From assembly GCA_036583965.1 (NCBI GenBank), contig JAZBQD010000027.1:3180687-3244686 (forward strand): a stretch of DNA of 64,000 nt, written 5' to 3'. The first letter of the stretch is position 1. Every line of letters starts with the position of its first letter. The translations under genes and the position numbers were made by a program. This document shows, piece after piece, positions 24,791 through 37,695 of the stretch. Under the pieces are notes generated by a model that saw only the letters and a list, made by a program, of their open reading frames with translations, was not told where the DNA came from and made no database searches. This DNA comes from Prunella strophiata. Its lineage: Eukaryota > Chordata > Aves > Passeriformes > Prunellidae.

Positions 24791-27700
24791 TAGGAACTCA
24801 CCAGACCTGTGAACAATGGGAAGTTGTGTTGGAGGGCTGTTAGCCTGGGATGGAATCCTACCTTTGAGTGCATAATGCTTAACTCCTTCCTTGCCTCTTG
24901 AGCAATGCTTTCTGTCTTGCTCACCCCATAATTAAATCCAATATCTGCCATATTTGAAGCTGAGAACTATTTCCCTGTATAGTACTAAAACGTCCTGGTT
25001 ATAAGCCTTGAAATTATCTAAGAAAGTGTCTGGCTTAGCAACCTTTAAGCATGCTATTTCCAGAAGGCTTCAGCTCAGCACACCGGATAAGGAGGCCTCA
25101 GGGATGCTTTGCTGGTTTTGGCAAGGACTGTACTAAAATCCTGGAGCAATTCTGACTTCTCCTCTTTACTGGTTGCAATATCATTTTCTATTTTCAGCAT
25201 AATTTTAGTAGAACACCAGAGTGCCTTTTTTTATGCTCAGACATACAGATAATAAGTTGCATCACACCAAGTTGGAGGATGACATGATTTCTGTAAAGAC
25301 TTGAGTGTTAAAAGTTTATGAGAAGTTTGATTTAAAACTATGGTCTACACCATCTTCCCTAGGGGAAAAGACAAGGCTCCTTAAAAGCTTGGAAATGATG
25401 CTCCATTTGCATTGCATGGATCTGAATATACTGGATTAAGTTGCTTTATGTGATGTTATGTGACTGAACGTAACCAAGTATAACCATATGGTCCATAAAG
25501 TAACTTGTGAAATAGACTTGCCTTACCCTGGGAATAGATGTTGCTCATTTACGATCCCCAAAATATTCTGTGTCTGAATTGCTTGCAAGTAGTACGAGGG
25601 AGCTGGGCTGTGTTTTGAGGCTGGTGCAGCAGCCAGACAGAATCCTGACACCAGCTCAGCTATAAAATGTACTTGTAGGTCAAAGCTACAGAACAATCTG
25701 TATCATGCTGCTTGCTGTCGTTAGCGTTTCCCAGTGAAGATCTGTTCAATATATAAAAATGCTAAATTACTGATCCTGGATATGTTAAACTGAAGGCTGT
25801 AAAGACTATCACATTATTCTGGTAAGTTCTCCAAGGAAAAGAGTAATCTTGTAATACAGTTCTCCTGCACATCTATCTACCTTAAGGATAAAATAATCTG
25901 TTTGAAGTGATCTCAATTCATTCCTCTGTAGCTTTATTCCCTGTCTGCTATCTTTGACAGGTAATTTTTTCCCATTCTTTTAGTGTGTGGTTTAATCACA
26001 TCAAACTACACAAACACTCCTCAAATATTTCAAATACACACTTTTTCTGGTTTGCCTTATGTAATAATGATTTGCAAATCCTAGAAGCTTTCCTGACAGA
26101 CCTTGATAGACTCTATTTGCATTTCCAAGCTGGTCACTTGTAGTAGCACTTGGATGTTATGGAGTCACTGGATGTTACTAAGATGGACCATAATTACAAA
26201 GTTAAGGCTCAGATCACAGTTACTTCAATATCCTGGATTAATCTGAATTCAGAGCCCGGGACTAGCTGTGACAAAGAAGTACAGAATTTAAACGAGAGTT
26301 CCCCAGGACAAAGAATGCTTTGATCCAGATTTTTTGTCTAAATCTTTTGCTAATATCTACATTTTTTTTCACTTCAAAGAATGGCTGGGCATAGCCGAAT
26401 ACTAAAAACTTGTTCCTGTGAGAACATAATTGGAGCACTGGAACAGTGGAGACTCAGCTGACTTTCTTCTCTTTGTTCTTCAGCCTCAATAATACCCATG
26501 AAATTCATATTTTAAAGTAAATAAAAGGACAGAGAAGAAAGAATAAATAATATGATAGGTAGAATAATCTAATAATCTTATGGTAATACTGGCAATAACC
26601 ATTGTTGTTTTAAAGCACAATGAACAGCTCTTTTTTGATTAAAACTGCATGGAAAAAAATGCATGCTCTGCTTCTTAAATATCTTAATGAAAATAGTTTT
26701 ACTAACAGGTACATCCTTTCCCACTTGCCTATGAATTGAGTAAGACTAGATAGAAAAAATGGCTAGGTAAGTGAATCAAAAGAAGACACTTCTGATGAAT
26801 GTCCAGAGGCAGTTCTGTATATTTACAGGTTGCAACCTTATAATTAAATAGTGAAGTCTAAATTCAAATATTGCATCAACTACCTGTTGACTTTATTAGA
26901 TCAGTCCTTCTTTATTACCGCTTAGATTTTTTGGGAGGCATCCATAAATATCTAAACCCCTGCTAAGAATATAAATCCAGAGGTGATGAACTCTCTATTT
27001 CATTACAGAGATTTATACCTTTAACAAGAAAAGAGAATATTTGATATTAATAACAAAGATCTTCACAAATTTCCTAGGGATGTACTTGACTATATCATCC
27101 TGTGCAGTTACTCTACTCATCCCAAATTTCATGTGCTTTTTGAAGACTGATAATTAATCTTTTCTATTTTGTTAAATAAGAGATTTCAGAAGTCATAGAA
27201 CATCTCTCTCTGTGCATGTTTGTCTTCATGTGAATGTGCATGTACATGCAGGGAAGTTTCTCCCCACTTTGGACTCAGAGCCACACCAATCCACACACAA
27301 CTCTGTTTTCTCAATTTTTTTCCCCAGAATGTTTCTGCAGATGTCTGTGGTAGAGGTATCAAGCCCTACTCATGAATACTGGATGAAAAATATACAGGTA
27401 TTGGCTTCCCCACTGCTCAAGGAACTCATTTTTGAGACTTATTTCACCTCCAGAAGTAGCTGAGTGCCTGCACTATTTAGACCAAAATTATAGTGATGGG
27501 AACTAAATGTAATTATCTTACCAGATATTGAATTCTTTCCACATCTGGCATTAACATGAAGTGATGAAATAGGCAGGAAAAGATGAATTAGAGGTAAAGA
27601 AAGGTAGAAATGGATATTCATTCCTAAAAGTATGCACCAAAGCTCTGGGTGCTATGTCCTTTTAACAGTATTTCCACTATCCCTCAGTTTCTTACTAAAA

Positions 27701-29789
27701 ATGTCATTTGAGCAGGTGACCAGAAAAGAAAGCAAGCAAACTCATAAGCAACTGAAAGAAAACTTGGTTACATTATTTTATATTGAAAAGTCCAAAACTA
27801 AGACACTAAATGTAGGGGGGAAAAAAGGAAATAAAGTTTTTTTGACCTTTGTCCTTTGGACACCAGCTAGATCTTTTTTCCCCACTGTGACAGATAAGCA
27901 TAGCTAAAAGGGAATGAAGCCACGCCAAGCATGTCCAAATTCTTCATTTCCAAACCTTCTGTTTCCTTCTGAGAAAGAGAGTAACCTCTGCATATTACAT
28001 TATTAAGCTGCAACTAACAAATATAATGTCTCCTTCCTGTCACGCTTTACAGCAGACCAAGGACATGCAAATCATGAGACTATAGATTTATTTTACCTTA
28101 TTTCATTAAATATGTATCTGTGAGGGAAACAGGCACAGCCAGGATTATTCCCTTAGAACAATTTCATAAATTGCACATGTTCTGCACAGACTTTTAGGCA
28201 TAGACTAAACATCCATCACTCCTTCCTTAGATATTTTCCTCAGGTCCTTCATTTTATTTTCCTCTCCCCTCTGGGTTATAAAAAGTTGAGCCATTTCCTC
28301 CATAAAATAATCATCTTCCTAAAATAAGAAAATAGATGTTTCTGACAACTGTATATCATTATGGTATTCAAGCTATGTAAAATAATCCCAACATCTGTTT
28401 CTCTGTCAGTTTTCCAAACTCTAACCTACTAATAATATGCTAGATGGATGATAAAACCAAGTATCACGCTAACTGAATCCTTCTGATTAAATAAATGCAA
28501 TGTGGATGTGTGGCAGCTTTTGTGACAACACAAAAATGTATGGAAAAAAATAGATGCAAAAAGAATCATGGCAGAAAAAAAAAAAAAAAAGAAAAAAAAG
28601 GAGCATATGCCACTGATAAGCAAACATCAAAAGTAAGCGCCAGAAAAATAATTTTAAGACCTGTCATTTTTCAGAACAAATTTGACCCGTTCTGTTTTTA
28701 TGGTTATATCACTCACAAGATGGTTTCTTGCAGGTTTTGAAATCATGGCTGACCAGTGATAAAATTCTCTTTTTCCGGGTGTGTCTAATGCTCAGAAAGA
28801 TGTTCTCTTGATTGACCTTAACATTTCACCCTGGTACTGCCTCATGGGACTTCTTCTTCTCAGTGGGAATCATTTCAGTGTTAGGAATTCTGCAGTGAAG
28901 GCTGTTGTCATCTAGTCATGCAAGAACGTTAAGGATGCTCTATTGCATATAACTGTGATCTTGGTTAATGTTTAGGAAACAATAGCTGGATTTGATGAAA
29001 TATTTTTTTCCCTATGTTGGAGCCACAGATGAGGCAAGAGGCAAAAAGAGACTGTCATGACATCCATTTCTATGCCAGACTTGAAAATACCTTTTTTCTG
29101 CTCAGTACATGTGACTAATGACTCCAGGTACCTACGAATGGCAAATTGAATCAAATTGGAGATCCTGCTACTTAAATACGCCATCTCCAGAAACACAGAA
29201 GAACAGGACAAGTAGACGAGTAGGCACCTTCTCCCAATAAGCTGCATTGTATGAATTTCCAGAGCTAGAGATGGTATTCACATATTTGCACTGAACAGCC
29301 CTTGCTAGACTTTAATTCTCTCAGTTTGAATACTCAAGCTTTGGAGTGGCCTTCTTGTGGTTTCTGCAGCTGTCTGGATGCTGCAGCTTGGAAGAATTCA
29401 TGTTGTTATCTCTCCATCTTTTTTGTGCTATTTAATTTGAAAAGAGAAAGTGCAGCTGCCTCATTCCTCTTCATCAACTCTGCACCTAACTTCCAACTAA
29501 CTTTGACTGGTCATTCCCCTATAACCCTAATACCTCTCCTTTGTCTGTAACTGGCTTTATGAATGAAGGCACGGTGATTAAATTACAGTGATGACATGCC
29601 TGCATTGACTTATCTGCTATGCGTTGTGGTATACGAAAGTGTTTGTTGTGTAAAGTCTCTCAGGCTATTAGTTGTCTGAAATAATCTTGCAAGAAAAGGT
29701 TTAATTTTTAATGAAAGCATTCTAAGTATCAAAATGGAGCTGAGAATGGAAAAAAAAATGGAATTAAGTAGAAAACTTATGATAGAACA
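24791..29789. other. Unique AT-rich non-coding DNA
   Basis: No frame above 94 codons and no CR1 or MIR phrase was found. A weak ancient-repeat-like phrase ('ggctcagatcacagttactt', about 26,206) is too diverged to call. One A run lies at 28,575-28,599. Confidence 0.55.
28575..28599. repeat. Poly(A) run interrupted once
   Basis: Sixteen A, one G, then eight A. It is the only long A run on this strand; all other long homopolymers are T. No retroelement body is visible upstream. Confidence 0.9.
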
Positions 29790-29799
29790 CCTTCTAATT

Positions 29800-29990
29800 A
29801 CAATAACGCACTCCAGGGCTCAAATTATCAAATGATAATTTACACCTAGGTGATTTGACAGCACTCGGCCTTTGGCCTTCTGCCTAACAACACAATAGGC
29901 GTAAATCATTACCAAGCGATTCACACCCTGTCATGTCTTATTGCTTAATTAATTTGTCTAAAAGGCTTTCCATGAGAACTTAGAGCAAAT
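29800..29990. promoter_or_regulatory. Compact candidate regulatory element with adjacent palindromes (T-box-like)
   Basis: Two palindromes sit back to back: AAATTATCA-AA-TGATAATTT at 29,822-29,841 (9-bp arms) and a perfect 10-bp palindrome CACCTAGGTG at 29,843-29,852. The second, in its context TTTACACCTAGGTGATTT, resembles the palindromic T-box (Brachyury) site TTTCACACCTAGGTGTGAAA. Downstream are TGACAG (MEIS/TGIF-like), GGCCTTTGGCC, CpGs kept in 'actcgg', 'ggcgta' and 'aagcga', a second T-box half-site TTCACACC near 29,921 and a TTAATTAATT homeobox cluster. This density in about 150 bp of otherwise plain DNA is what vertebrate conserved non-coding elements look like. Function is inferred. 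Confidence 0.5.
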
Positions 29991-32900
29991 GCCTTTGTTG
30001 TACATCTTTTAGTATGGGGGTCAGTACCTGCCCTCTCTGTCATTCTCAGCTCTCATTTCAACCTGCTGTAGTTTAACAGCAAAATTTTGCTTTTTTAATG
30101 CAGTAATTTAAATTGATGTTTGCATTTTTTGTTCTCTTCTTTTAGGGGAGTTCATCAGTTTTTCAATGGTTTCTGTGGACCCCTGGATGAAGGTTAAACT
30201 CACTGCTGAGTTTAGGACTGCAAAGAGCCTAAAACTGATCTTATGGGTCACTGGAACATTGCACTCAAGCAGTTAAAATGTTATTTTTATTAACTTGTCA
30301 GTGTGTATTTATTCAAGCAGCAATATCAGCCTCATATATAATCTTAGAACAAGTAAAGCTATATTGTTGAGGCAGACGTTAAATATTTTGAATATAAATA
30401 ATGTATAGTATACTCTTGCAATGATCCAATCCAAAGCCCTGGCACTGATCTGGAGAATAATAAACCTGATGGTACAAAAAAGGAGGTAAACAAATGTATG
30501 GGGAATATAAGTACTGATATCCATTAGATAGATGATCCAGCTGCAGTCATGAGTCCTTAACCTACTGATTGCTGAAAGCCAGAATGATTTTACAAGGAAA
30601 GTGGCCCTGGAATTCACTTCTGACTCCTTTAGTAGGAAGGATGTAAGGTTAGATGAATCAAACGTGCAGGAAGGCTTACTTATGTTCTTATGAACAGTGA
30701 TAACCAGAATTTCCTAAGCAGTCTTTTCTGCTAGAAAAGAGAAAGGAAAAATAAAAAGACAAGAAATATTCCATAAGCCTTTGCAATGAAAATAATTTTT
30801 CTAGATGTTTACTTAAGCCCTATCCAATCCTCTTCAAATGCTTCCTTTACCAAAATAATTTGCCTGTCCTGAGAACAAGGGAAAAAACAGTATGTGACCT
30901 GTCCTTGCATCCAGAATAGCCACTGTTGGAAGATGTCCAGGATCTGGAATAATGAGCATGGTACAAAACTGAAGGTGGGAGCCATAAACAGGTGACATTC
31001 GAGGCAAGGGAAAAGCTGGAGGTAGGAATTGCATCTTTGAGTAAGCAATGGTCTCTCAAGGAAAAGTACTACTGTGGTAAATTTGTCACCTAATTTCCCC
31101 TTGCTCTAAATGTTGGTAGTTTTAATAAAAAATATTGCTCTTGTAAAATAGAAAACAACTAACCAAACAAAAACACGTCCTAAAAATCAAACTACTTTAA
31201 GTGAGTGAAATGGCCTTGGCTCAAAAGCGGAAGTCCTTAAACCGTTTTTGCAGCAGGCACAGTGTGGGGAGCCAGGAGGCCATTGATGTGCCTCCAACAC
31301 TTCTTAGAGGACAAATAATTATGAGCTGGTTTCATGCCTGTTTAAATACTTGGTCTTTCTTGCTTTGACTGTCATCTATAACTAAAAAAATATTTCCTGA
31401 TACCTTGGCTTGCTTTGATTTCACTTTCCTGACTGTAATCTTTCCACAATGAGATTGTGATTTCTCCCAGACATCTCCTGGCTGAAGACTGAGTAGGCTG
31501 GGAAGTATCCTTAAACTATCTCATGCCACAGAACACTCATTATTGGCCACATAAAGGCTTTTAATGTCTGTGCAGGTAAATGCAGAATCAAATTTCTGTC
31601 TAATTAGCATTTGTATTCTTGGATACATGTGTGATTCTATTTAGAAATTATATTTTGGGAAACCATCAATCTACCTCACACCTCTTCCTTGATTTTTATT
31701 GCTATTAATATAAGTAAGAAAGAGGTGATAGGAATGCAAATAAATAGACACAAGACTACATTTATCTTCCAAGGATCTTATTTCTCCTTATTGAATTTTA
31801 TCTTTGAAAATGAAATTATGTACTTGCAACTTAACACCTGCAAACTACAGAAATTTACTTCACTTCTTTGACAACCTGAGAAGGAACATCTGGGAAAACC
31901 AAGCCAGAATGTGAGCAGTTGGAAATTTGATTGCAAGAGAATATAAATTCTTCCCTTAAATAGAATTTACAAATTAAGACTATTTTCTGAGGATGTCCAT
32001 GACCCTCATCAAAGGTACTTCTTTATGATTCTTAAAAATGGAACTGTCTCTTAACTCAAATTTTAGATTAAGATGTTCCAACAGATATTTCCTTTTTTCT
32101 TCTTGGTTATGTTAATTTGCCTTGTGTTCATTGCACCTTTCCACTTACCTGAGACTGAGCTTCAAGATAAGACCATGATTTTATTATTTTATGGCTACCT
32201 ATGTAATGGCAAAATTGAAATGGTGAAGTCAGAATTTGGCTCTCCCCATTTCCAAGTGTGTTGACTCTAATTATGTAAGGGTGACTGGGACATAACTTCA
32301 CATTCAGCAGATCAAGGCTCACTGTTCTTTGCAGCCTTTTGCTACAGAGCCACATGGAGCACAAAGAGCAGTTAAAATCTCTTCTTGATTGTGAAGATTT
32401 CTTGTTTACCATTTTGACAAATATTTGACTCATTTGGGAATGTCATATAAGATAGCCAATTACACCAATGGTTTTAGCAACTGTCATCTTAAAATTTTTA
32501 TATCTTGTGCATGGTGTTCCTACAGTACAGGAGAACATGATTTGGAGGTGGCAGATGACTACACTTTTTTAAGAAGCCAGGTGAGCAGGGCATGTATTTT
32601 ACCACTAAATAACATTAATAACCTTCCTGAACACTCCCAAGTGACCTGCTGTGCTCCAGTGAAGTTACCAAGATCAGTTTAGCCTGAAGGAGGGTCAGAC
32701 CATGTGAATTCATAGAATTGCACAGAACATGCATACAAACCCAATAATGATGATTTCAAAGGCAGTTGTACAGACATCTAGCTGTTCCTTTCATTCTTTT
32801 TGTTTTTAAAAAAGGAATTAATTCAGTGTTATTTCATCCCCTCCAACTGTTGGAAAATACCCATGAGTTTGGCTATCAAGTTAAAAAGAAACTTTATGGG

Positions 32901-34381
32901 GACCACCCAGAATCTGTCCTTGGTTATCCAGGGCAACAGGGCTTTAATGAAAGATTTTCTTTTTCCCCTGTTTTTGTCTTAAGCTTTAAAAGGGAAGGAG
33001 AACCCTTTTCAGCATTTAGGCAGCTGTCCAGACAGTAGCTTGCTCTGTCAGTCAGCTTGGCCCACACTCTCTGACTTCCCTTATCTTAATTCCAAACTCT
33101 CTAATAGTAATGTTGAGCACTCAAAACCCTAAGCCACTTTTGATCTTTTTATTAAAAAAAAAACAACAGGTCTGGGAGGTTGGATTTTGAAGATGCATAT
33201 ATCTCCTGTTTGTGATTTACTTGTTCTTGACCTTAAAAAGTGTATTGGAAGGTACCATTAACTGCAGGAACTTGTTTATTTGATTTCTGAAACCCTGGTT
33301 CTTGCATAGATCAGCCTCATTTCTGCTTGCTTCTGAGAATGTTCTGAACAGAAGGCAATAAATGCTTTTACCTGCTTTGCTGGTAAAAGGAGCATCTCTG
33401 CTCTTTGCCGACTCAGTCTTTAAAACTAGCAGTGGCAGTGTTGTTTTTCTTGTTTCTGAATTGAGATTATCTTTATTTTGCAAGCATTCTGATTAAACCA
33501 GAAAAAAGGGAATTAAAACAAAGAAGCCTACACTAAAGAGTGGAATATGACAATCTATTTAGGGAGAGTCTCCTTTGATTTTTGTTTGAGAACAAGGCTA
33601 AGTTTCTTCTTATGAGGCCAAATTTTACTGTCATTACACCTGGCAAGTTAATCAAAGGCAGTGTGACTGTAGAACTGCAATTGAATTCCACAAGACTTGA
33701 CATGGCACAGTCAGAAAGATTAGTTTGTAAATCCTCTGTAAAGACTATCTGCAGGATAGTGAACAAAATAGTTTTAACAGTGGCAGAACAGAGTGCAATG
33801 GTTGAGCAATAACAGGATCTTCATAATTTTTTTCAGTTTGAACAGAAATTCTGGATTACAAAGGCACTTTAAGATTCATCAGACTTTTGGAGCTCATTTC
33901 CTTCATTGTGACCCAGGACACTTGACAGGTTACAAGGAAGCCTTGCAGACAATTCATGCAGCATGACCCAAATGTGACATGAGAGCTCAGCCTGACCTCG
34001 GAATCACAGCCTGATCTTTGTCACCAGGACTGCCCTAGCTTTGCTCAGTTTTGAGTAAGAGATTTATCCTGGAGTTGATAAATATTTTTCTTGCTCTTCC
34101 ACTCTATTCTTTCCCCCTGTAGTTAATAGCATTGTAGAAATAGAAGCAGCAAAGAGTTCATCCGACGCAAATGCTTTACAAGCACCTCCAAATTGTGATC
34201 ATACCAAATTTGCATGCCTGCCATCTGCACAGAAACCCTGTCTTTGCTCCAGCAAAGCTGACTTGCTGAACTTACAGTCTCTAGATATGTACAGCTCTGC
34301 CCCACTGCATGTGCAATCACAGACAGTGGGGACAGCAGCAGCTGTGTGTGTCCATCCAAGGGCAGAATGCACTCTTAAGCT
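29991..34381. other. Unique non-coding DNA
   Basis: No frame above 102 codons. A weak splice-like pair (acceptor ending 30,145 and donor GTTAAA at 30,193) is not convincing. An ancient-repeat-like phrase 'ggccaaattttactgtcatt' lies at about 33,618. Otherwise nothing recognisable. Confidence 0.55.
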
Positions 34382-34575
34382 TTAATAATAATACTTGTGG
34401 CAATATGTAACATTTAAATAAGCCTTTTCATCTTCAAAGTCCTCTGCAGGCACACAAATTTACCCAGCATCTCTCTGGTGTGGCTATTATTAGCATAATT
34501 TTACAGAAGCAGTCAGGGGACAAAGAAAAACAATGAGATTTGCCCAGGGCAAGCAGTGGGATCACAAGCAAAGAG
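34382..34575 (-). repeat. MIR-type SINE fossil, inverted
   Basis: The + strand reads as reverse-complement MIR with the right block order. 'taataataatacttgtggca' comes first, then 'catcttcaaagtcctctgca', then 'ggctattattagcataattt' running into 'tacagaagcagtcaggggac', then 'gagatttgcccagggcaagc' and 'agtgggatcacaagcaaag'. The expected pattern is 'attattatccccattttacagatggggaaactgaggcacagagaggttaagtgacttgcccaaggtcacacagc'. The CORE and the 3' part are kept and the tRNA head is lost or unreadable. Together with the copy at 9,368 this is a second very old SINE in the window. Confidence 0.8.
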
Positions 34576-35515
34576 ATTATTGTAAATTGGCATTACCTGG
34601 GAACTTCATTTAGGGATCATCAGAAAGAAGAACATAGGAATATGTGTTCAAAGAACTACACAGAGTGTGACACCCTGTGTATGATACGCTCTTTCCTAAG
34701 AATTAGGATATATCCCAGCCATTAACCTAACAAGAGAAAAAGGGGGAAATTTTAACCAGTGAAAGCCATCCAGAATTCTCTTGTTGGCAGTTCAGTGTTG
34801 CTCAGTGTATTGTGATGTAGATTTGATTGATTTTTTGCAGAGAAGTGCAGCACACTGCAGAGAGTGTGAAATATCACCTCCACTGCACATTGATTTGAAC
34901 CACACAGAGTTAAACTGCAACAATCTAGTGGCTTCTGATCAAGCCACCCTTCTATAAATATATGATCAATCTTTTTATTTTTTAAGGTATTTCATTTTCA
35001 TGGGAGTAAATTCCTGTGCAAAAGCTGAAATGCAAAGAGTATCAAAACTATATTACAGTAGCTGAACTACTAATGCAGTGTCCTGGACTGTACCTCCCTC
35101 AGACACATGACATGGTTTTGATCTAAGCTTTGGGGAATAATGTGGACAAAAAGCCTTTTCAAAAACAGAGAATAAAAATGGTCTTATTTGAAATTTGAGT
35201 ATAACAGCTGAAAAAAGCACCACCCTCATCTTTATTAGCCTGCTATTCAATCCACATGAAGTGAAGACATTGTAACGCTGCTATTATCACCCCACTGGAA
35301 GTGGAGTGGGAATAAATGGAAAGAAGCACATTACACACTGTCCAAGAGACCTGATCCTGAATTGCGCTGAGCTTCTTATTCCAAGCCAGGAGTCCTTTTA
35401 GCTCTCCTTGACCTCAGCGAGAAATTTGGGCTCCCCAGAGCTTGTGCACAGTATTCTTTATTCTTACAACTCTAGGATAGGTTCACTAAAAAATACATTT
35501 AAGAGACACAAAATG
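34576..35515. other. Unique non-coding DNA
   Basis: No convincing frames. The phrase 'gacctgatcctgaattgcgctgagc' near 35,350 resembles another ancient amniote repeat, but only about 25 bp fit, so I do not call it. Confidence 0.5.
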
Positions 35516-35620
35516 GTTTGGTTTTGTTTTTTTGTTTTTTTTTTTTTGTTTTGTTTTGTTTTGTTTTTGTTTTTGGTTTTGGTTTTGGTTTTTTTTGTTT
35601 GTTTGTTTGTTTGTTTTGTT
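35516..35620. repeat. Interrupted T/G simple repeat (TTTTG)n / (TTTG)n
   Basis: About 105 bp of TTTTG, TTTTGG and GTTT units with a 13-T run inside. The pure (GTTT)n stretch near 35,598-35,615 is likely to vary in length. The 110-codon minus-strand frame across it (Lys/Thr/Gln/Asn repeats) and the 90-codon plus-strand frame (Phe/Val/Leu) are artefacts. Confidence 0.93.
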
Positions 35621-36059
35621 CTTACTTCTAAATGTAATACCTCTGGCAACATAAAGGTATGGCAGCTGAACATTATGTGAAATATAAAAATCATGTCTAT
35701 TTTGTCCAGGATTTGTAAATTATATAAGGTTACGAATATTCTGCAGGAGAAAAGCACATTATGCTTCTGGAAGTGGATTTGCACTTGTATTTTCATATTA
35801 AAACATTATATTTTACAGACTCTTCTAAGTTCTTTAGATGAATATAGTAGGCACAACGTACTCCATCAGTGTAATAATGACTGGAAAAATATTGTTGGGG
35901 GGTTTTTCATAAGAAACAACAGCAAATACTAGAAATCTTATCATCCAGGATGCTGTTGATTTTTTCTCTTTTCCTTTATTTATAGGGGACAGCTACAACA
36001 CACCACTCACTCTCCAATATTCCAACAGAAACAGCAGCCATCTGGGTGCTGGGGTGGGT
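35621..36059. other. Unique AT-rich non-coding DNA
   Basis: Nothing recognisable; frames are under 80 codons. Confidence 0.55.
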
Positions 36060-36480
36060 GCACCGAGCCCTAGGGTGCCTTTAGCCAGTTCACTTGGAAT
36101 CTCGAGTCTGTCCTGTCCTATCACCCAGCAGCAATGGAACATTTGTTCCCCGAAGGGCCGGCACGCTGCCAGCAGCAGGTGTTAGGCTGTCCTCTGGGAT
36201 GAAGGCAGCAGGCATGAGCACTGATGTGTGCCCATGACAAGATGTTGCAAATCTGCTCTCATAGCGACGGTGACAGCATCTGGGACAGTGTTGTGAGTCA
36301 CCATTCTGTAACCATTAAAAACCAGTTGCCATTCCTTTCATAATAATAAATTAAAATATCATTCCAAAGCGTGCTGGTCTCAGGAAGAAAATTAAAGAAG
36401 GCATGTAGGGATAAACACATGTGTGTGCACTGGCACACATGGTGTTACAGCGTGTGTTATCCCACCGTGTTCAAGTGATT
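36060..36480. promoter_or_regulatory. Candidate conserved non-coding block with retained CpGs
   Basis: The stretch keeps CpGs spread over 400 bp (caccgag, tctcgag, cccgaagg, gccggcacgctg, agcgacgg, aagcgtg, acagcgtg, accgtg) while its flanks have almost none. It contains a CATTCC TEAD-like site, GCCGGC, a CAGCAGCAGGTG E-box region and a (GTGT)-rich part. No frame is open across it. Constraint is the simplest reading; a relic of a methylation-free region or an old GC-rich insert is the alternative. Confidence 0.3.
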
Positions 36481-37671
36481 GTGTCTTAAATTAACAGGTA
36501 CAGTTGATGGATAGGATAGGGTTGTGGCTACTATTCAGACTGTATTTTTAGATTTTCCTAAAGGAAATAGAATCAAGTGGAAAATGTTTAAAAGTAATTT
36601 TAAAAAGTTATTATCCTTTTAATCTAATGACTTTATAATTAATAGATAATTTTTACACAGTTGCATCTATTAAGCCCAGATTTCTCAGTTTTAAATTTTA
36701 TTTACGTTGGCTGAACTTGTGCTTCTTCTGCCTAAGTGCAAAGCTAAGCAGGGTATGTGGCATTTTACAAGAAGAGGATTTATATAAATATCTGCATGGA
36801 AACAATAATAGATTAGCAGTAGCTGTCTCTTTCCAAAATGTCTGTTTTGAAAATGCTTTCATAGATCTGTAGGCAGGTGCACAGATATTGTTTCCGTGAC
36901 TTCTTCCCACAGAGATCATATTCTTCTACTTTGATTTATATGGGATTTGAATATGAATAAAGTACATTTTTAAAATTCACCAACAAGCCATACAGAAAAT
37001 ATCCAAATAATGCTGTCCCTTGATTTCTCTGGATTTCAGCCTGGCATGCTTATCTTCCAAGGGAACTAAATCCAAGACCTTCCATCTTATTGACCTTTGT
37101 TGAATATATTGCATGGGACAGATGAACTCAGTGGCTCAGACACTTACAATGATCAGCATTATCATGATGGAGGTTTATAAGCAGGGCTTATCAACATGAG
37201 GGGCTTCAGCAAGAGAGAACTCACACTGAAACTGACAAAGTTTAGCCCAAGTGGTTTTTAGCATTTTAATGTTTCCCCTCTACTCCTGCTCAATCTACTC
37301 TTGGCTTAACAATCAGGGTGGTTGTTCACTGCTTTTAGCCCACCAAATAAGGAATTTTCCCTCTTTTGTTTTCCCTTTAGTCTTTGCTGCAAGCCCCATA
37401 TTTGTAGTTTGCCCAATAATATCCCAGGTACTGCTGAAGACCAGATGCCTTGGCTATCTATCACATTTTAGTGAAAAATAACTTATTTCCACAAAGACAC
37501 ATGAGAAATTGGTTTCAAATACTCCATCTTGTGAAAATGCATTTTACTTTTGCCTTTTCTCTTTTAATTTTCTGTTATTAGATAAAAAATATAAAAATTT
37601 GTTCTGTATGATTTTTCATCATAAATAGAATGTGCAAAATAGAATCAGGTGGGCTTTTTTTGGACAGTTTT

Positions 37672-37695
37672 GAAGAAAAAAATTTTTTTTTCTTC
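37672..37695. other. A/T-rich perfect inverted repeat
   Basis: GAAGAAAAAAA followed by two T and TTTTTTTCTTC gives an 11-bp dyad with almost no loop. It could extrude as a cruciform or simply reflect adjacent A and T runs. Confidence 0.6.

Noticed and set aside
30141..30198. Possible 47-bp exon between TTTTAG and GTTAAA
   Set aside because: The donor is weak and the reading frame is uninformative.
35408..35796. Phe/Val/Leu-rich and Lys/Thr-rich frames
   Set aside because: Direct translation of the T/G simple repeat.
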